In this document: positions 50,610 through 58,859 of the stretch, piece by piece
How the letters are laid out: each line of letters begins with the position of its first letter
Numbering within the stretch: the stretch's first letter is position 1
Assembly (NCBI RefSeq): GCF_003324525.1
Contig: NZ_QGDC01000002.1
Location: 496,001-560,000 of the forward strand
Source: Mucilaginibacter hurinus
Lineage (GTDB): Bacteria > Bacteroidota > Bacteroidia > Sphingobacteriales > Sphingobacteriaceae
Direction: 5' to 3'
DNA length: 64,000 bases
Notes under the pieces: model-generated
Databases searched by the model: none
Told to the model about the DNA's origin: nothing
The model's input: only the letters and a program-made list of their open reading frames with translations
Program-made: the position numbers and the translations under genes

Positions 50610-51350
50610 TTATTTCTCCAGCGTTTTGCGGTTTGCCCAGCGCTCGTCAATCATAGCACCTGACGAACTTGCACCGCTGTGGCGCCAGTGGCCGTCTTCT
50701 AAAGCGAAATTAAAGCTGAGGCTTTTGCCAACACTCTCGGGCGTTTTAGTAAAAAACTCAATGGTCTCGGTGTATTTGCCATCGGCCGTGGTGTACGTAC
50801 CCCCGCCTGTGTTAAAAAACTTTTTCGAGTCAATATCATACGCTATCCACTGAAAGCGTGTGCCTGACAGTATTTTCATGGTCCGGCGTGATTTAAACAG
50901 GCCGGGGAACTCTGAGAATTTACCGTTTTCATTACGGCCGGCAAATATCCAGGCACCGGCCAGCGCGCCGGGCTTACCCGCATCTATACGGGTAAAATTG
51001 TCTTTACCTAATACCAGACTACTGCCTTCAGATTTAACGGCTTGCTTTTTTACCGTTCCCACTTCATCAGGGTTGGCCGAACTGAACTCAATGGTTTGTA
51101 TCAGCGTGTCGCCCACTATTTTCCATGCACCGCCATATGTACTCATCATCTTTTTGCCGGGCAAATCATAATGGGTTACAGCAAATGCTGTTGGCGAAAT
51201 AATAAGCACCGTATGATTTTCGGGCGTCCCGTATTCCCAGGCACCGGTGAGGTTTTTGCTATCACCCTGCGTAGATGTAAGCGATGAAAATAGTACTACT
51301 ATCAACAAAGCCGATAATATGCCCCCCGCGGTCTTAATTTTAGTTTTCAT
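50610..51350 (-). CDS. Secreted lipocalin-like protein with internal duplication
   Basis: A 246-residue protein with a signal peptide (about residues 1-27). The mature part consists of two similar units of about 100 residues: LTGAWEYGTPENHTVLIISPTAF...TYGGAWKI...QTIEFSSANPDEVG and LAGAWIFAGRNENGKF...GGGTYTT...TIEFFTKTPESVG. This pattern resembles DUF4488-type calycins. The ligand is unknown. Confidence 0.75.
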   Translation of the reverse strand: MKTKIKTAGGILSALLIVVLFSSLTSTQGDSKNLTGAWEYGTPENHTVLIISPTAFAVTHYDLPGKKMMSTYGGAWKIVGDTLIQTIEFSSANPDEVGTVKKQAVKSEGSSLVLGKDNFTRIDAGKPGALAGAWIFAGRNENGKFSEFPGLFKSRRTMKILSGTRFQWIAYDIDSKKFFNTGGGTYTTADGKYTETIEFFTKTPESVGKSLSFNFALEDGHWRHSGASSSGAMIDERWANRKTLEK

Positions 51351-51439
51351 AGATTTACGGTTTATTGGTGTGGCTGCGGCTGATCAAGCGCGCAGCCGTT
51401 AAAACAAAGATATAACCAATTACAAAACAATAATATTTA

Positions 51440-52246
51440 ATGAACAAAAAAGTTACGGTTAGCATTTTAGGCTGCGGCTGGTATGGGTTGGCTCTTGCCA
51501 AATCGCTTATTGCACAAGGCATACAGGTAAAAGGTTCCACCACTTCCGCCGAAAAGCTGGGCACACTTAAGGAACATGGGATAACGCCGTTTATAGTGGA
51601 TACAACCGCGGATGGTATAAACTTTGACCCGGCCTTTTTTAACTGCGACATATTATGGATTGCCATCCCCCCTAAGCGCAAGGCAGGTGAAGTTGACGAT
51701 TACATCAAAAAAATACAGCAAATTGTTGAAGCGGCTAAAAGATACCGTGTGAAACAAGTTATACATATCAGCTCGACAGGCATCTACGGCGACCATAACC
51801 ATGAAGTAGATGAACTGACCCCGCCGGAACCAACCAGCGTATCGGGTAAGGCACTGCTTGACGTTGAAGACCTACTGCGCGCGCAAACTGCGTTTGGTGC
51901 CACCATTGTACGTTTTGGCGGTCTGTTTGGCCCGGGCCGTAACCCGGGGCGGTTTTTTGCCGGCAAAAAAAATATACCCAATGGCCAGGCGCCGGTTAAC
52001 ATGATTCACCTTGACGACTGCATTGGCATCAGCCACGCCATTATGGCTAAACAGGCATTCGGGCATACGTTTAACGCCTGCTCGCCCTATCATCCGCCAA
52101 AAGCGGATTTTTACACTAAAGCCGCGTCATCGTCCGGAATGGAAAAACCTGAGTTTATTGACGAGCTAAACGAGTGGAAAATAGTGAACAGTGTTTACGT
52201 AAACGAGGTATTGGGGTATACATTTAACAGCAGCAATTATCCATAA
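51440..52246 (+). CDS. NAD(P)-dependent SDR/epimerase family protein (YeeZ-like)
   Basis: A 268-residue atypical SDR of the YeeZ type. The dinucleotide motif is ILGCGWYGLALAKSL at the N-terminus, followed by IPPKRKAGEVDDY, HISSTGIYGDHN and FGGLFGPGRNPGRFFAGK. The catalytic YxxxK of classical SDRs is not in the usual form. The substrate is unknown. A strong hairpin follows the stop. Confidence 0.88.
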   Translation: MNKKVTVSILGCGWYGLALAKSLIAQGIQVKGSTTSAEKLGTLKEHGITPFIVDTTADGINFDPAFFNCDILWIAIPPKRKAGEVDDYIKKIQQIVEAAKRYRVKQVIHISSTGIYGDHNHEVDELTPPEPTSVSGKALLDVEDLLRAQTAFGATIVRFGGLFGPGRNPGRFFAGKKNIPNGQAPVNMIHLDDCIGISHAIMAKQAFGHTFNACSPYHPPKADFYTKAASSSGMEKPEFIDELNEWKIVNSVYVNEVLGYTFNSSNYP

Positions 52247-52274
52247 AAAAAGCGGGCTTATAGCCCGCTCCTTT
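52244..52274. terminator. Bidirectional terminator
   Basis: Perfect 8-bp stem AGCGGGCT (52251-52258) and AGCCCGCT (52262-52269) with a TAT loop. The plus side ends in CCTTTT; the minus side has seven T's, so it serves best for the minus-strand DUF4890-like gene. Confidence 0.85.
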
Positions 52275-52301
52275 TACTAAACGCTAATCACTATATAAAA
52301 A

Positions 52302-52997
52302 TCAACCTGCTTTTTGCACAGCTGCTCCCCTGCGCTCTTTCATCTTTTCTTTACGGGCAGCCTTCATTTCTTCATAAGCCTTTTTTTGGTCGGCGTTAAA
52401 CACTGCGCTTAATTGCTCGTCAGTATTTTGCCTGATGCCCTTAAAGGCTGCGTGGTTTTTTGTCCTGTCGCCCTGAGCCTTATTTGCTTTTAAACTATCC
52501 ATGCGTGTAGCCTGTGCCAATAAAATGGCACTTACTTTAGCTGACTGGTCCGCACTAAGGTTTAACTTCTTTTCCAGCTTTTTTGTAACCATAGCCGCCC
52601 TTTCTTCAGGCGCTTTATGCTTGCGGTGAGCTTTAAAGCCATCTTTTATTTTTCCTTTACGCTCGGTTTTAAGTGCCGCATAAGCTTTTTGCTGCTCCGC
52701 ATTAAGCACTGTACTTAGTTGCCTGTCGGTATTTTCAAAAACACTTTTAAATGCGCCGCGGTTACCCTTCTTGTCACCCTGCGGTGCTGCGGCCTTTAAG
52801 CTGTCTATACTTGCGGCCTGTGCCAGCAAAATACTGTTCACCCTGGCCGACTGGTCTGCCGTAAGTTTAAGCTTTTCGTTAAGCCTGTTGGTCATCGCTT
52901 CTGCACGCTGCTGCGGCGTTTTATGCTGACGAGTTTGTGCGCTTGCTATCGTACCTATCCCGGCCACAAAAGCTATCATTAACATCACTTTTTTCAT
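52302..52997 (-). CDS. Secreted DUF4890/Spy-like protein with two tandem units
   Basis: About 231 residues. A signal peptide (VMLMIAFVAGIGTIASAQ) is followed by two homologous units of about 95 residues, each with a TPQQRAEAMT or APEERAAMVT start, NEKLKLTADQSARVNSILLAQA or EKKLNLSADQSAKVSAILLAQA, and a closing L-AVLNAEQQKAY or L-AVFNADQKKAY helix. The protein is helical and very basic, reminiscent of Spy/CpxP-like LTXXQ proteins. The start at 52997 fits the signal peptide; the frame extends fourteen codons farther without it. Confidence 0.85.
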   Translation of the reverse strand: MKKVMLMIAFVAGIGTIASAQTRQHKTPQQRAEAMTNRLNEKLKLTADQSARVNSILLAQAASIDSLKAAAPQGDKKGNRGAFKSVFENTDRQLSTVLNAEQQKAYAALKTERKGKIKDGFKAHRKHKAPEERAAMVTKKLEKKLNLSADQSAKVSAILLAQATRMDSLKANKAQGDRTKNHAAFKGIRQNTDEQLSAVFNADQKKAYEEMKAARKEKMKERRGAAVQKAG

Positions 52998-53039
52998 AAT
53001 TATCAATTTTTGTAAGGTATGACGGCGCAGATACTGCAT

Positions 53040-53300
53040 GGTTTAAGAAGCAATTGTTAAAGAATGTTAAATGGGGCGGAAAATGCGGCAGGGTCCTCTT
53101 CGAGAGCCCCTGCAGGGACGGAAATATGCCTTCACCGGACTTTGTCCTACTTATTGCACACCTTCTATCAGCATCATTTTACTGCCAAATTTTTGACAGT
53201 GTCGCAGGGTGTCGCAGGTGTCGTACTCCCCCTGCGACGCGACACCTTTATTCCAGACTACGAGTAATATTCACATTACCGGGACGGAAAGATTAACGAA
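53040..53300. other. Gene-free stretch with two strong hairpins
   Basis: No gene is visible. Hairpin one (53088-53113) pairs GCAGGG with CCCTGC and, inside, CTCT with AGAG around TCG. Hairpin two (53199-53245) pairs GTGTCGC and GTCGCAGG with CCTGCGAC and GCGACAC, leaving a 5-base AGGGT bulge on one arm and a 12-base loop. The sequence is more GC-rich than its surroundings. It could be a small RNA, a mobile repeat remnant or a transcript leader. Confidence 0.5.
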
Positions 53301-53302
53301 AA

Positions 53303-53336
53303 ACAAAAAAAGGCCCGCAATTCATAGCGAGCCTTG
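53303..53336 (-). terminator. Terminator of the secreted protein gene
   Basis: On the minus strand AAGGCTCGC pairs with GCGGGCCTT (one T-G pair) around an 8-base loop, followed by a run of T's. It lies 25 bases past the stop of the gene at 53361-53885. Confidence 0.7.
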
Positions 53337-53360
53337 TTCCAATTGACCACTTAGGAGTCT

Positions 53361-53885
53361 TTAATTAGCATTATAGGTATAAATGCCGTGTCCCAGATAC
53401 GTTGATGGGCTAACTGTTAATGACGATAAATAAGGGAATCCATAAAAAGGCAAAGGCTCATGTTCTAATGAGTTGCTACCTTGAGGTATCGTTACAGAAA
53501 ATGGATAATTTTGAGGATCAGTTCCAAAACGAATTGACCCAGACAAATTAACACCACCTGTTGGCGCTGTAACCGGTACAAAGTCATTTTCATCTACTCC
53601 ATAAACAAAATACACATTACCTTCATACTGACCTGCATTTGTAGGATGCGGAGTAAACAAATACGCTAAGGCATAGTGTGCACTAAAATTATTCTTTTTA
53701 AATGTTGTATAAACTCTTGGTGGGTTATTACTAAGGTAAGTTAAGGGATATTTGGCACTTAATTTAGCGATCAACAACATATTGATTCCGGATTCCTTAT
53801 CAGCTGTAAAGGAACGTGAAATTGTTGAAGAACTTGTCAAAATAAACAGTAGTGCGCTTAGCACTGCAATGAAAGTTTTTTTCAT
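53361..53885 (-). CDS. Secreted protein of unknown function
   Basis: A 174-residue protein with a signal peptide (TFIAVLSALLFILTSSSTIS). I do not recognise a family. The mature part is probably beta-rich (HYALAYLFTPHPTNAGQYEGNVYFVYGVDENDF and SGSIRFGTDPQNYPFSVTIPQG). It is lower in GC than its neighbours and stands alone, with 370 gene-free bases upstream, which may hint at recent acquisition. Confidence 0.65.
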   Translation of the reverse strand: MKKTFIAVLSALLFILTSSSTISRSFTADKESGINMLLIAKLSAKYPLTYLSNNPPRVYTTFKKNNFSAHYALAYLFTPHPTNAGQYEGNVYFVYGVDENDFVPVTAPTGGVNLSGSIRFGTDPQNYPFSVTIPQGSNSLEHEPLPFYGFPYLSSLTVSPSTYLGHGIYTYNAN

Positions 53886-54256
53886 GATAAAATAGGTTTT
53901 AGTAGAATTTGTCGTTAAAAAAGTAAATTGATCATAAATTTAACTTTAATTAATTAAAAAACACAAATTAATCAAAAGTAAATTATGTACCAACTTGAAA
54001 GTTATTGTAGGCTTTTAATACACAGATTAAAAAGATGATTATGTGGAACATAGAACCCATATACCGAGTGTTCAATAATATCATGTTTTAACCTGAACAA
54101 ATTCCTCTATTTTTATGATGATTTAATTGACCGCGTGGCTGAACACTTAAACCAGTAAGGGTTTAAGTATCGGGATGAGATTCTTCGCTATTGCTCAGAA
54201 TGACAGAAAATAAATCCGAAATCGAGCATCCGGTCCCGATAGCTATCGGGACGAAA
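53886..54256. other. Gene-free stretch with dispersed repeats
   Basis: No gene is visible. The left 200 bases are AT-rich and should hold the promoter of the secreted protein gene. The right end contains GAGATTCTTCGCTATTGCTC at 54177-54196, resembling 57161-57180, and a perfect copy of the 20-base palindrome at 54233-54252. Confidence 0.7.
54233..54252. repeat. Palindrome GTCCCGAT-AGCT-ATCGGGAC, copy 3
   Basis: A perfect 20-base palindrome, the same as those found inside the broken tRNA-Leu copies. It lies four bases past the stop of the FAD/Fe-S dehydrogenase gene and could form a hairpin at the 3' end of the operon transcript. Confidence 0.85.
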
Positions 54257-57082
54257 TTACATTACCGCTTCATCCAACAGATACAAAATCGACTCGTAAT
54301 TTTCATTTACCGCGTGCGACATGGCCATTTCGCAGGTTTTTGTTGATGAATAGTAACCATCATACTTATGCTGGCAAACTTCCAAGGCCTCGGGCATGGT
54401 GGCAGCGTTTGTTAATTCAGGAAACAAAAAGCCCCGGTCGCCGGCCATACCGCAGCAACCCGCGTGTTTGGGCACGGTCACCTGTTCGGCGTAGTGGTTA
54501 GCCAGGTGTACAAATTTATCCTGGGTGTTCATTTTTTGCAGGGAACATACGGGGTGTACCACTACCGAGCCACGTTTGGTAATTGCTTGCTGGCGGGGCA
54601 TTACCATATCATGCAGGTAATCCACGCAATCCAGTATATTCAGTTTATCAAACCGCTCACGGTTCACGTCAGTAAGGTTATGGCGCATGTTTTTAATGGA
54701 GTATGCGCATGAACTTACATCAATAACTATTTTATGTGTGCCCTGTTGGCTCGCCTCCCACATCCGCTCAATAAATACATTAGCCATATACTTATTGGCA
54801 TCTACATATCCTTTTGACGAAAATATCTGGCTGCAGCAGCTGCCAAATACGTTTTGGGGCACATCTACCATTATGCCGGCTTTTTGTGATACACTCATAA
54901 AAGCCTCCATAAGGTTCTTTTTACCGCCAACGTTACTGCCCAGCATGCGCGATATGCAACTTGGGTAGTAAATAACCTTTTCGCCTGTTGTGGTACCCAC
55001 CTTTGTATTCAGCACCTTCAGGCTTGGCGGCGGCAGTATCTGGTCCGTCCATAACGGCATATCGGGGATCAGCTTTTTCATGCCTTTGGTGATACCGGTC
55101 ATGGTACGACGCCCAAACAGTTTATTCAATACAGAACCTGCTGCTAAGGCAAATCTCGCCCCCCACACCAGTACGCCAAAATTTTTTGCTATCAGCAAGG
55201 CTGTTTTATTGGCAAACGCCGAATGGCTCTCGCGGCGCAGCCGTTTTATCAGCTCGCCGGTATTGATATCAACCGGGCAGGCCGTGGCGCAAAGCCCGTC
55301 TACCGCGCAGGTATCCATCCCATCGTACTGGTACTGGTCAAGGAGTATCTTGTGGTTTACCTTATCGCCGCGTATCTCCATTTTCTTTAGCTCACGGCGT
55401 ATTACTATACGGCGGCGTGGCGTGGTGGTAATGTTACGGCTGGGGCACTTATGCTCGCAGTACCCACATTCTATACATTTATCTACCTCATGCTCAACGG
55501 TTGGCAGCGGCTTAATATCCTTTATATGTACCTCTTTATCCTCGTTGATTATAACGCCCGGGTTAAGCAGGTTATTCGGATCAACAGCCTGCTTTATCTG
55601 CTTCATCAGGTTGTACACTTCGCCGCCCCATTCGGTTTCTACAAAGGGGGCCATGTTGCGGCCGGTACCGTGCTCGGCCTTTAAAGCGCCGTCGTACTTA
55701 TGCACTACTACCTCCACTACCTCGCGCATAAAGCGGTCGTAACGGTCAACTTCATCGGGCGAGTTAAACTCCGGGGTTATTAAAAAATGGATATTGCCAT
55801 CGCGCGCGTGGCCGAATATGATCGCGTTGTTATACTCATATTTTTTAAACAAACCTTGCAGGTCAAGTATCGCGTCGCCCAGTTTTGCTACCGGGAAGGC
55901 CACATCCTCCAGTATTACCGTTGAGCCGCTTACCCTTACCGCGCCCACCGAAGGGAACAAGCCTTTACGTACCTTCCAGAAGTACTCCTGCTCTTTGGCA
56001 TTTGTAGTAAATATCGGCGCGTGCAGTAATGACAGTGCCGGTACTGCCTGCAAAAACCGGTTTACCTTTTCCTCAAGCTCAGCATATGTATTCTCCTGAA
56101 ATTCAACCAGTAATGCCGCAGCGCCCTCCGGCAACTCACGTATAACAGCGGGCAGGTTGGGCATGTTTTCAATGGCGTGTAACGACGCCCTGTCCATTAG
56201 TTCAACGGCACGTGCGCCGGCATCATTCAACGGTACTATACACTGGCAGGCCGTATATATATCCGGAAAGTATAGTAACGATGCAGATTTAAAAGCATAA
56301 TCGGGCACAGTGTGCATCACTGTTTCAGCTATAAAGGCCAGTGTACCTTCTGCGCCTACCAGCAAGTGTGCCAGTATATCCAGCGGATGTTCAAAATCAA
56401 TCAGCGCGTTTACCGAATAACCTACGGTATTTTTAATCTCGTATTTTTTGCGGATACGGTCGCGCAGTTCGCTATCAGCTAAAAGCCTTTGGCGTATACC
56501 GGCTATCAGCGTGTAAATACCATTACACTCATCTTCAAAGCGGCTGTAGTCGGCTGGATTTTCAGTGGTAAAGGTATTACCATCAGGTAAGATGAACTTA
56601 ATGTGTTTTACAGTATGATAAGAGTTGAGCTTTACCCCGCAGCACATTCCGCTTGAATTATTGGAGACAATACCCCCCATCATGGCAGAATTAATACTCG
56701 CCGGGTCGGGACCGATTTTACGCTGGTACTTTTTTAAGTATGTGTTTACCATCCCCCCGGTGATACCGGGCTGTACACGTACCAGTGCGCCATCCTCCTC
56801 TATCTTTAACCCGTCCCAGTACTGGCTTAAATCAACCAGCAGCCCATCGGTTATAGACTGCCCCGAAAGGCTGGTTCCGCCTGTGCGGAAAACCATAGGG
56901 ATTTGGTTTGCAGTGGAGAAATGAAACAGGGAAACGATCTCTTTTTCATCCACCGGCTGTACCACCGCCTTAGGCGTTAAGCTATAAAAACCCGCGTCTG
57001 CCGCGTATGACAGCAAGTCTATCAGCCGCGTTTTTATCCGCCCGGCGGGCAATATTTCTTCTAACTGCTTTTGTATGTTCAT
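54257..57082 (-). CDS. FAD-binding and Fe-S-binding 2-hydroxyacid dehydrogenase (D-lactate/glycolate type)
   Basis: A 941-residue fusion. The N-terminal half is an FAD PCMH domain plus FAD-oxidase C domain (PMVFRTGGTSLSGQS about residues 48-62; GHARDGNIHFLI about 426-437). Then come two ferredoxin-like 4Fe-4S motifs (CIECGYCEHKCP about 541-552 and the CAVDGLCATACP near 590), and a C-terminal pair of CCG domains (YPSCISRM, FGSCCS, VHPVCSLQK, HAGCCG). This GlcD-GlcF-like layout oxidises D-lactate, glycolate or related acids and feeds quinones. It ends a catabolic operon whose hydrolase yields pyruvate plus lactate or glycolate. Confidence 0.9.
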   Translation of the reverse strand: MNIQKQLEEILPAGRIKTRLIDLLSYAADAGFYSLTPKAVVQPVDEKEIVSLFHFSTANQIPMVFRTGGTSLSGQSITDGLLVDLSQYWDGLKIEEDGALVRVQPGITGGMVNTYLKKYQRKIGPDPASINSAMMGGIVSNNSSGMCCGVKLNSYHTVKHIKFILPDGNTFTTENPADYSRFEDECNGIYTLIAGIRQRLLADSELRDRIRKKYEIKNTVGYSVNALIDFEHPLDILAHLLVGAEGTLAFIAETVMHTVPDYAFKSASLLYFPDIYTACQCIVPLNDAGARAVELMDRASLHAIENMPNLPAVIRELPEGAAALLVEFQENTYAELEEKVNRFLQAVPALSLLHAPIFTTNAKEQEYFWKVRKGLFPSVGAVRVSGSTVILEDVAFPVAKLGDAILDLQGLFKKYEYNNAIIFGHARDGNIHFLITPEFNSPDEVDRYDRFMREVVEVVVHKYDGALKAEHGTGRNMAPFVETEWGGEVYNLMKQIKQAVDPNNLLNPGVIINEDKEVHIKDIKPLPTVEHEVDKCIECGYCEHKCPSRNITTTPRRRIVIRRELKKMEIRGDKVNHKILLDQYQYDGMDTCAVDGLCATACPVDINTGELIKRLRRESHSAFANKTALLIAKNFGVLVWGARFALAAGSVLNKLFGRRTMTGITKGMKKLIPDMPLWTDQILPPPSLKVLNTKVGTTTGEKVIYYPSCISRMLGSNVGGKKNLMEAFMSVSQKAGIMVDVPQNVFGSCCSQIFSSKGYVDANKYMANVFIERMWEASQQGTHKIVIDVSSCAYSIKNMRHNLTDVNRERFDKLNILDCVDYLHDMVMPRQQAITKRGSVVVHPVCSLQKMNTQDKFVHLANHYAEQVTVPKHAGCCGMAGDRGFLFPELTNAATMPEALEVCQHKYDGYYSSTKTCEMAMSHAVNENYESILYLLDEAVM

Positions 57083-57098
57083 CTTACTTAATAAAACC

Positions 57099-57192
57099 GT
57101 TATTGCGAAGAGCTACAATTTATCAATCCCTGCCGGACATTCACGCTTGTGCCGCCTAAAGAGATTGCCACGCTATCGCTCGCCATAACAGG
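57099..57192. repeat. Imperfect inverted repeat, MITE-like
   Basis: GTTATTGCGAAGAGC (57099-57113) and GCTCGCCATAAC (57178-57189) are imperfect inverted ends of a stretch of about 90 bases. The right part, GAGATTGCCACGCTATCGCTC, resembles 54177-54196. Elements of this sort are typical of dispersed repeats in the family. The region separates the FAD/Fe-S gene from the hydrolase gene. Confidence 0.55.
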
Positions 57193-57214
57193 CCTGGCCA
57201 TTGCTCACACAACG

Positions 57215-58078
57215 CTATTGTTTTTCGCCCCAGGCGACCAGCGTTTGTTTTGAACTGCCCAGCCCTTCAATACCCAACTCTACCACATCTCCTGCTTTAA
57301 GGTAAACAGGCTCGGGCTTTACGCCTAAGCCAACTCCCGGAGGCGTGCCTGTTGATACCACGTCGCCCGGCAGCAGCGTCATAAACTGACTGATGTAGCT
57401 GAGCAGGAAAGGTATTTTAAATATCAGCGTGGCCGAAGTTCCGTCCTGGTAAGTTTTACCGTTTACCGTTAGCCACATTTTTAAGTTATTTACATCGGCT
57501 ATCTCGTCCTGTGTGGCAATAAACGGTCCTATCGGCGCAAAGGTATCGCAGCTTTTGCCTTTTACCCACTGGCCGCCCCGTTCCAACTGGTACTCGCGTT
57601 CGCTGTAATCATTGTGCAGCACGTAACCGGCAATATGGTCAAGCGCATCCTCTTCTTTTACATAGCTGGCTTTTTTGCCAACAACAAAGGCTAGCTCCAC
57701 CTCCCAATCTGTTTTAACACTGTCGCGGGGTATGGTAACATTATCATTAGGACCGTTGATTGACGATGTCGCTTTAAAAAATATAATCGGCTCTTTAGGT
57801 ATAGGTGCGCCTGATTCTTTTGCGTGATCGGCAAAATTCAGCCCTATACAAACAATTTTTGAGGGCCGTGTAAGCGGTGCCCCCAGGCGTACATCATCAC
57901 CAATTTCTGGTAGTTGGCTGCCGTTTGCCGCGATGTAATCAGATAATCTCTGTAAGCCATCGCCGCCAAAAAATGCCTCATCATAATCCCCTTCAAAATC
58001 CGGGAGGCTGTATCTTTTTTCATTAATTATTACGCCCGGTTTTTCTTTACCGGCTTCGCCGTATCTTATTAGTTTCAT
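57215..58078 (-). CDS. Fumarylacetoacetate hydrolase family protein, probable diketo-deoxy-sugar-acid hydrolase
   Basis: A 287-residue FAH-fold enzyme: PSKIVCIGLNFADHAKESGAPIPKEPIIFFKATSSINGP, DWEVELAFVVGKKASYV with the metal-binding acids, and SRD-like NDYSEREYQ. The C-terminal GDVVSTGTPPGVG is the family end motif. In the non-phosphorylating L-fucose or L-rhamnose route the last enzyme of this type cleaves 2,4-diketo-3-deoxy-sugar acid to pyruvate and L-lactate. The five-gene set around it supports this role. Confidence 0.88.
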   Translation of the reverse strand: MKLIRYGEAGKEKPGVIINEKRYSLPDFEGDYDEAFFGGDGLQRLSDYIAANGSQLPEIGDDVRLGAPLTRPSKIVCIGLNFADHAKESGAPIPKEPIIFFKATSSINGPNDNVTIPRDSVKTDWEVELAFVVGKKASYVKEEDALDHIAGYVLHNDYSEREYQLERGGQWVKGKSCDTFAPIGPFIATQDEIADVNNLKMWLTVNGKTYQDGTSATLIFKIPFLLSYISQFMTLLPGDVVSTGTPPGVGLGVKPEPVYLKAGDVVELGIEGLGSSKQTLVAWGEKQ

Positions 58079-58085
58079 GCTGTAT

Positions 58086-58859
58086 TTATGTATTTAACTT
58101 AGTAAATCCGCCATCAATGGAATAATCGCACCCTGTAACAAAACCGGCCTCGTCTGAGCATAGATATAGCCCTAAATATGCTATTTCTTCGGGTTTGGCC
58201 ATACGGCCTATAGGCTGCGTTGCCGATAGTTTATCAAACATCTCTTTCTCTTTCCCCGGATAATTTTTGGCCAGAAAGCCATCTACAAAAGGTGTGTGCA
58301 CCCTTGCCGGCGATATAGAGTTGCAGCGTATTCCATCCTTCAAATAATCTTTGGCTATAGATACCGTAATACCGTTTACCGCCGCCTTGGTAAGGCTGTA
58401 GCCAAACCTGTCGGCCAGCCCTACAATGGATGCAATCGATGCCATATTTAAAACCACGCCACCTTGTTTCTTGAGGTGAGGGATAGCCGCCAGTAAAATG
58501 TGATACATACCTTTAACATTTACGTTGAACAGCCTGTCCAATGTTTCGGGCGACGTATTTTCCAGGTTGCCTACATGGGCTATACCAGCGTTATTAACAA
58601 CGATGTTAATTGTACCCGCTTCAGTTGCTATGGCTCCGATAACGGTATCAACCTCTTCTTTTGAAGAAATGTCACATCGCTTGAAAGTTGCTTCGCCGCC
58701 CGCAGCCTTTATCGCGCTTACCGTATCTTCAGCATTTTTTTCGTCAACATCTACAATGTAAACACGGGCGCCCTGTTGGGCAAAAACGGTTGACATAGCT
58801 TTACCTATGCCGCTGCCGCCACCGGTTATCACTGCGACTTTATCAGTTAGTTTAAACAT
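58086..58859 (-). CDS. SDR dehydrogenase, probable 2-keto-3-deoxy-L-fuconate dehydrogenase
   Basis: A 257-residue classical SDR: NAD motif TGGGSGIGKA (residues about 12-21), NNAGIAHVG, serine in NMASIASIVG and YSLTKAAVNG with the catalytic Y and K. Its start overlaps the end of the lactonase gene by eight bases, and it is followed by the hydrolase gene after seven bases. In the proposed pathway it oxidises the C4 hydroxyl of the 2-keto-3-deoxy acid. The exact substrate is inferred from context. Confidence 0.88.
   Translation of the reverse strand: MFKLTDKVAVITGGGSGIGKAMSTVFAQQGARVYIVDVDEKNAEDTVSAIKAAGGEATFKRCDISSKEEVDTVIGAIATEAGTINIVVNNAGIAHVGNLENTSPETLDRLFNVNVKGMYHILLAAIPHLKKQGGVVLNMASIASIVGLADRFGYSLTKAAVNGITVSIAKDYLKDGIRCNSISPARVHTPFVDGFLAKNYPGKEKEMFDKLSATQPIGRMAKPEEIAYLGLYLCSDEAGFVTGCDYSIDGGFTKLNT

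Noticed and set aside
54990..55742. 250-residue plus-strand frame
   Set aside because: It is antisense to the FAD/Fe-S dehydrogenase, whose domains are clear; the antisense product shows no fold or family.
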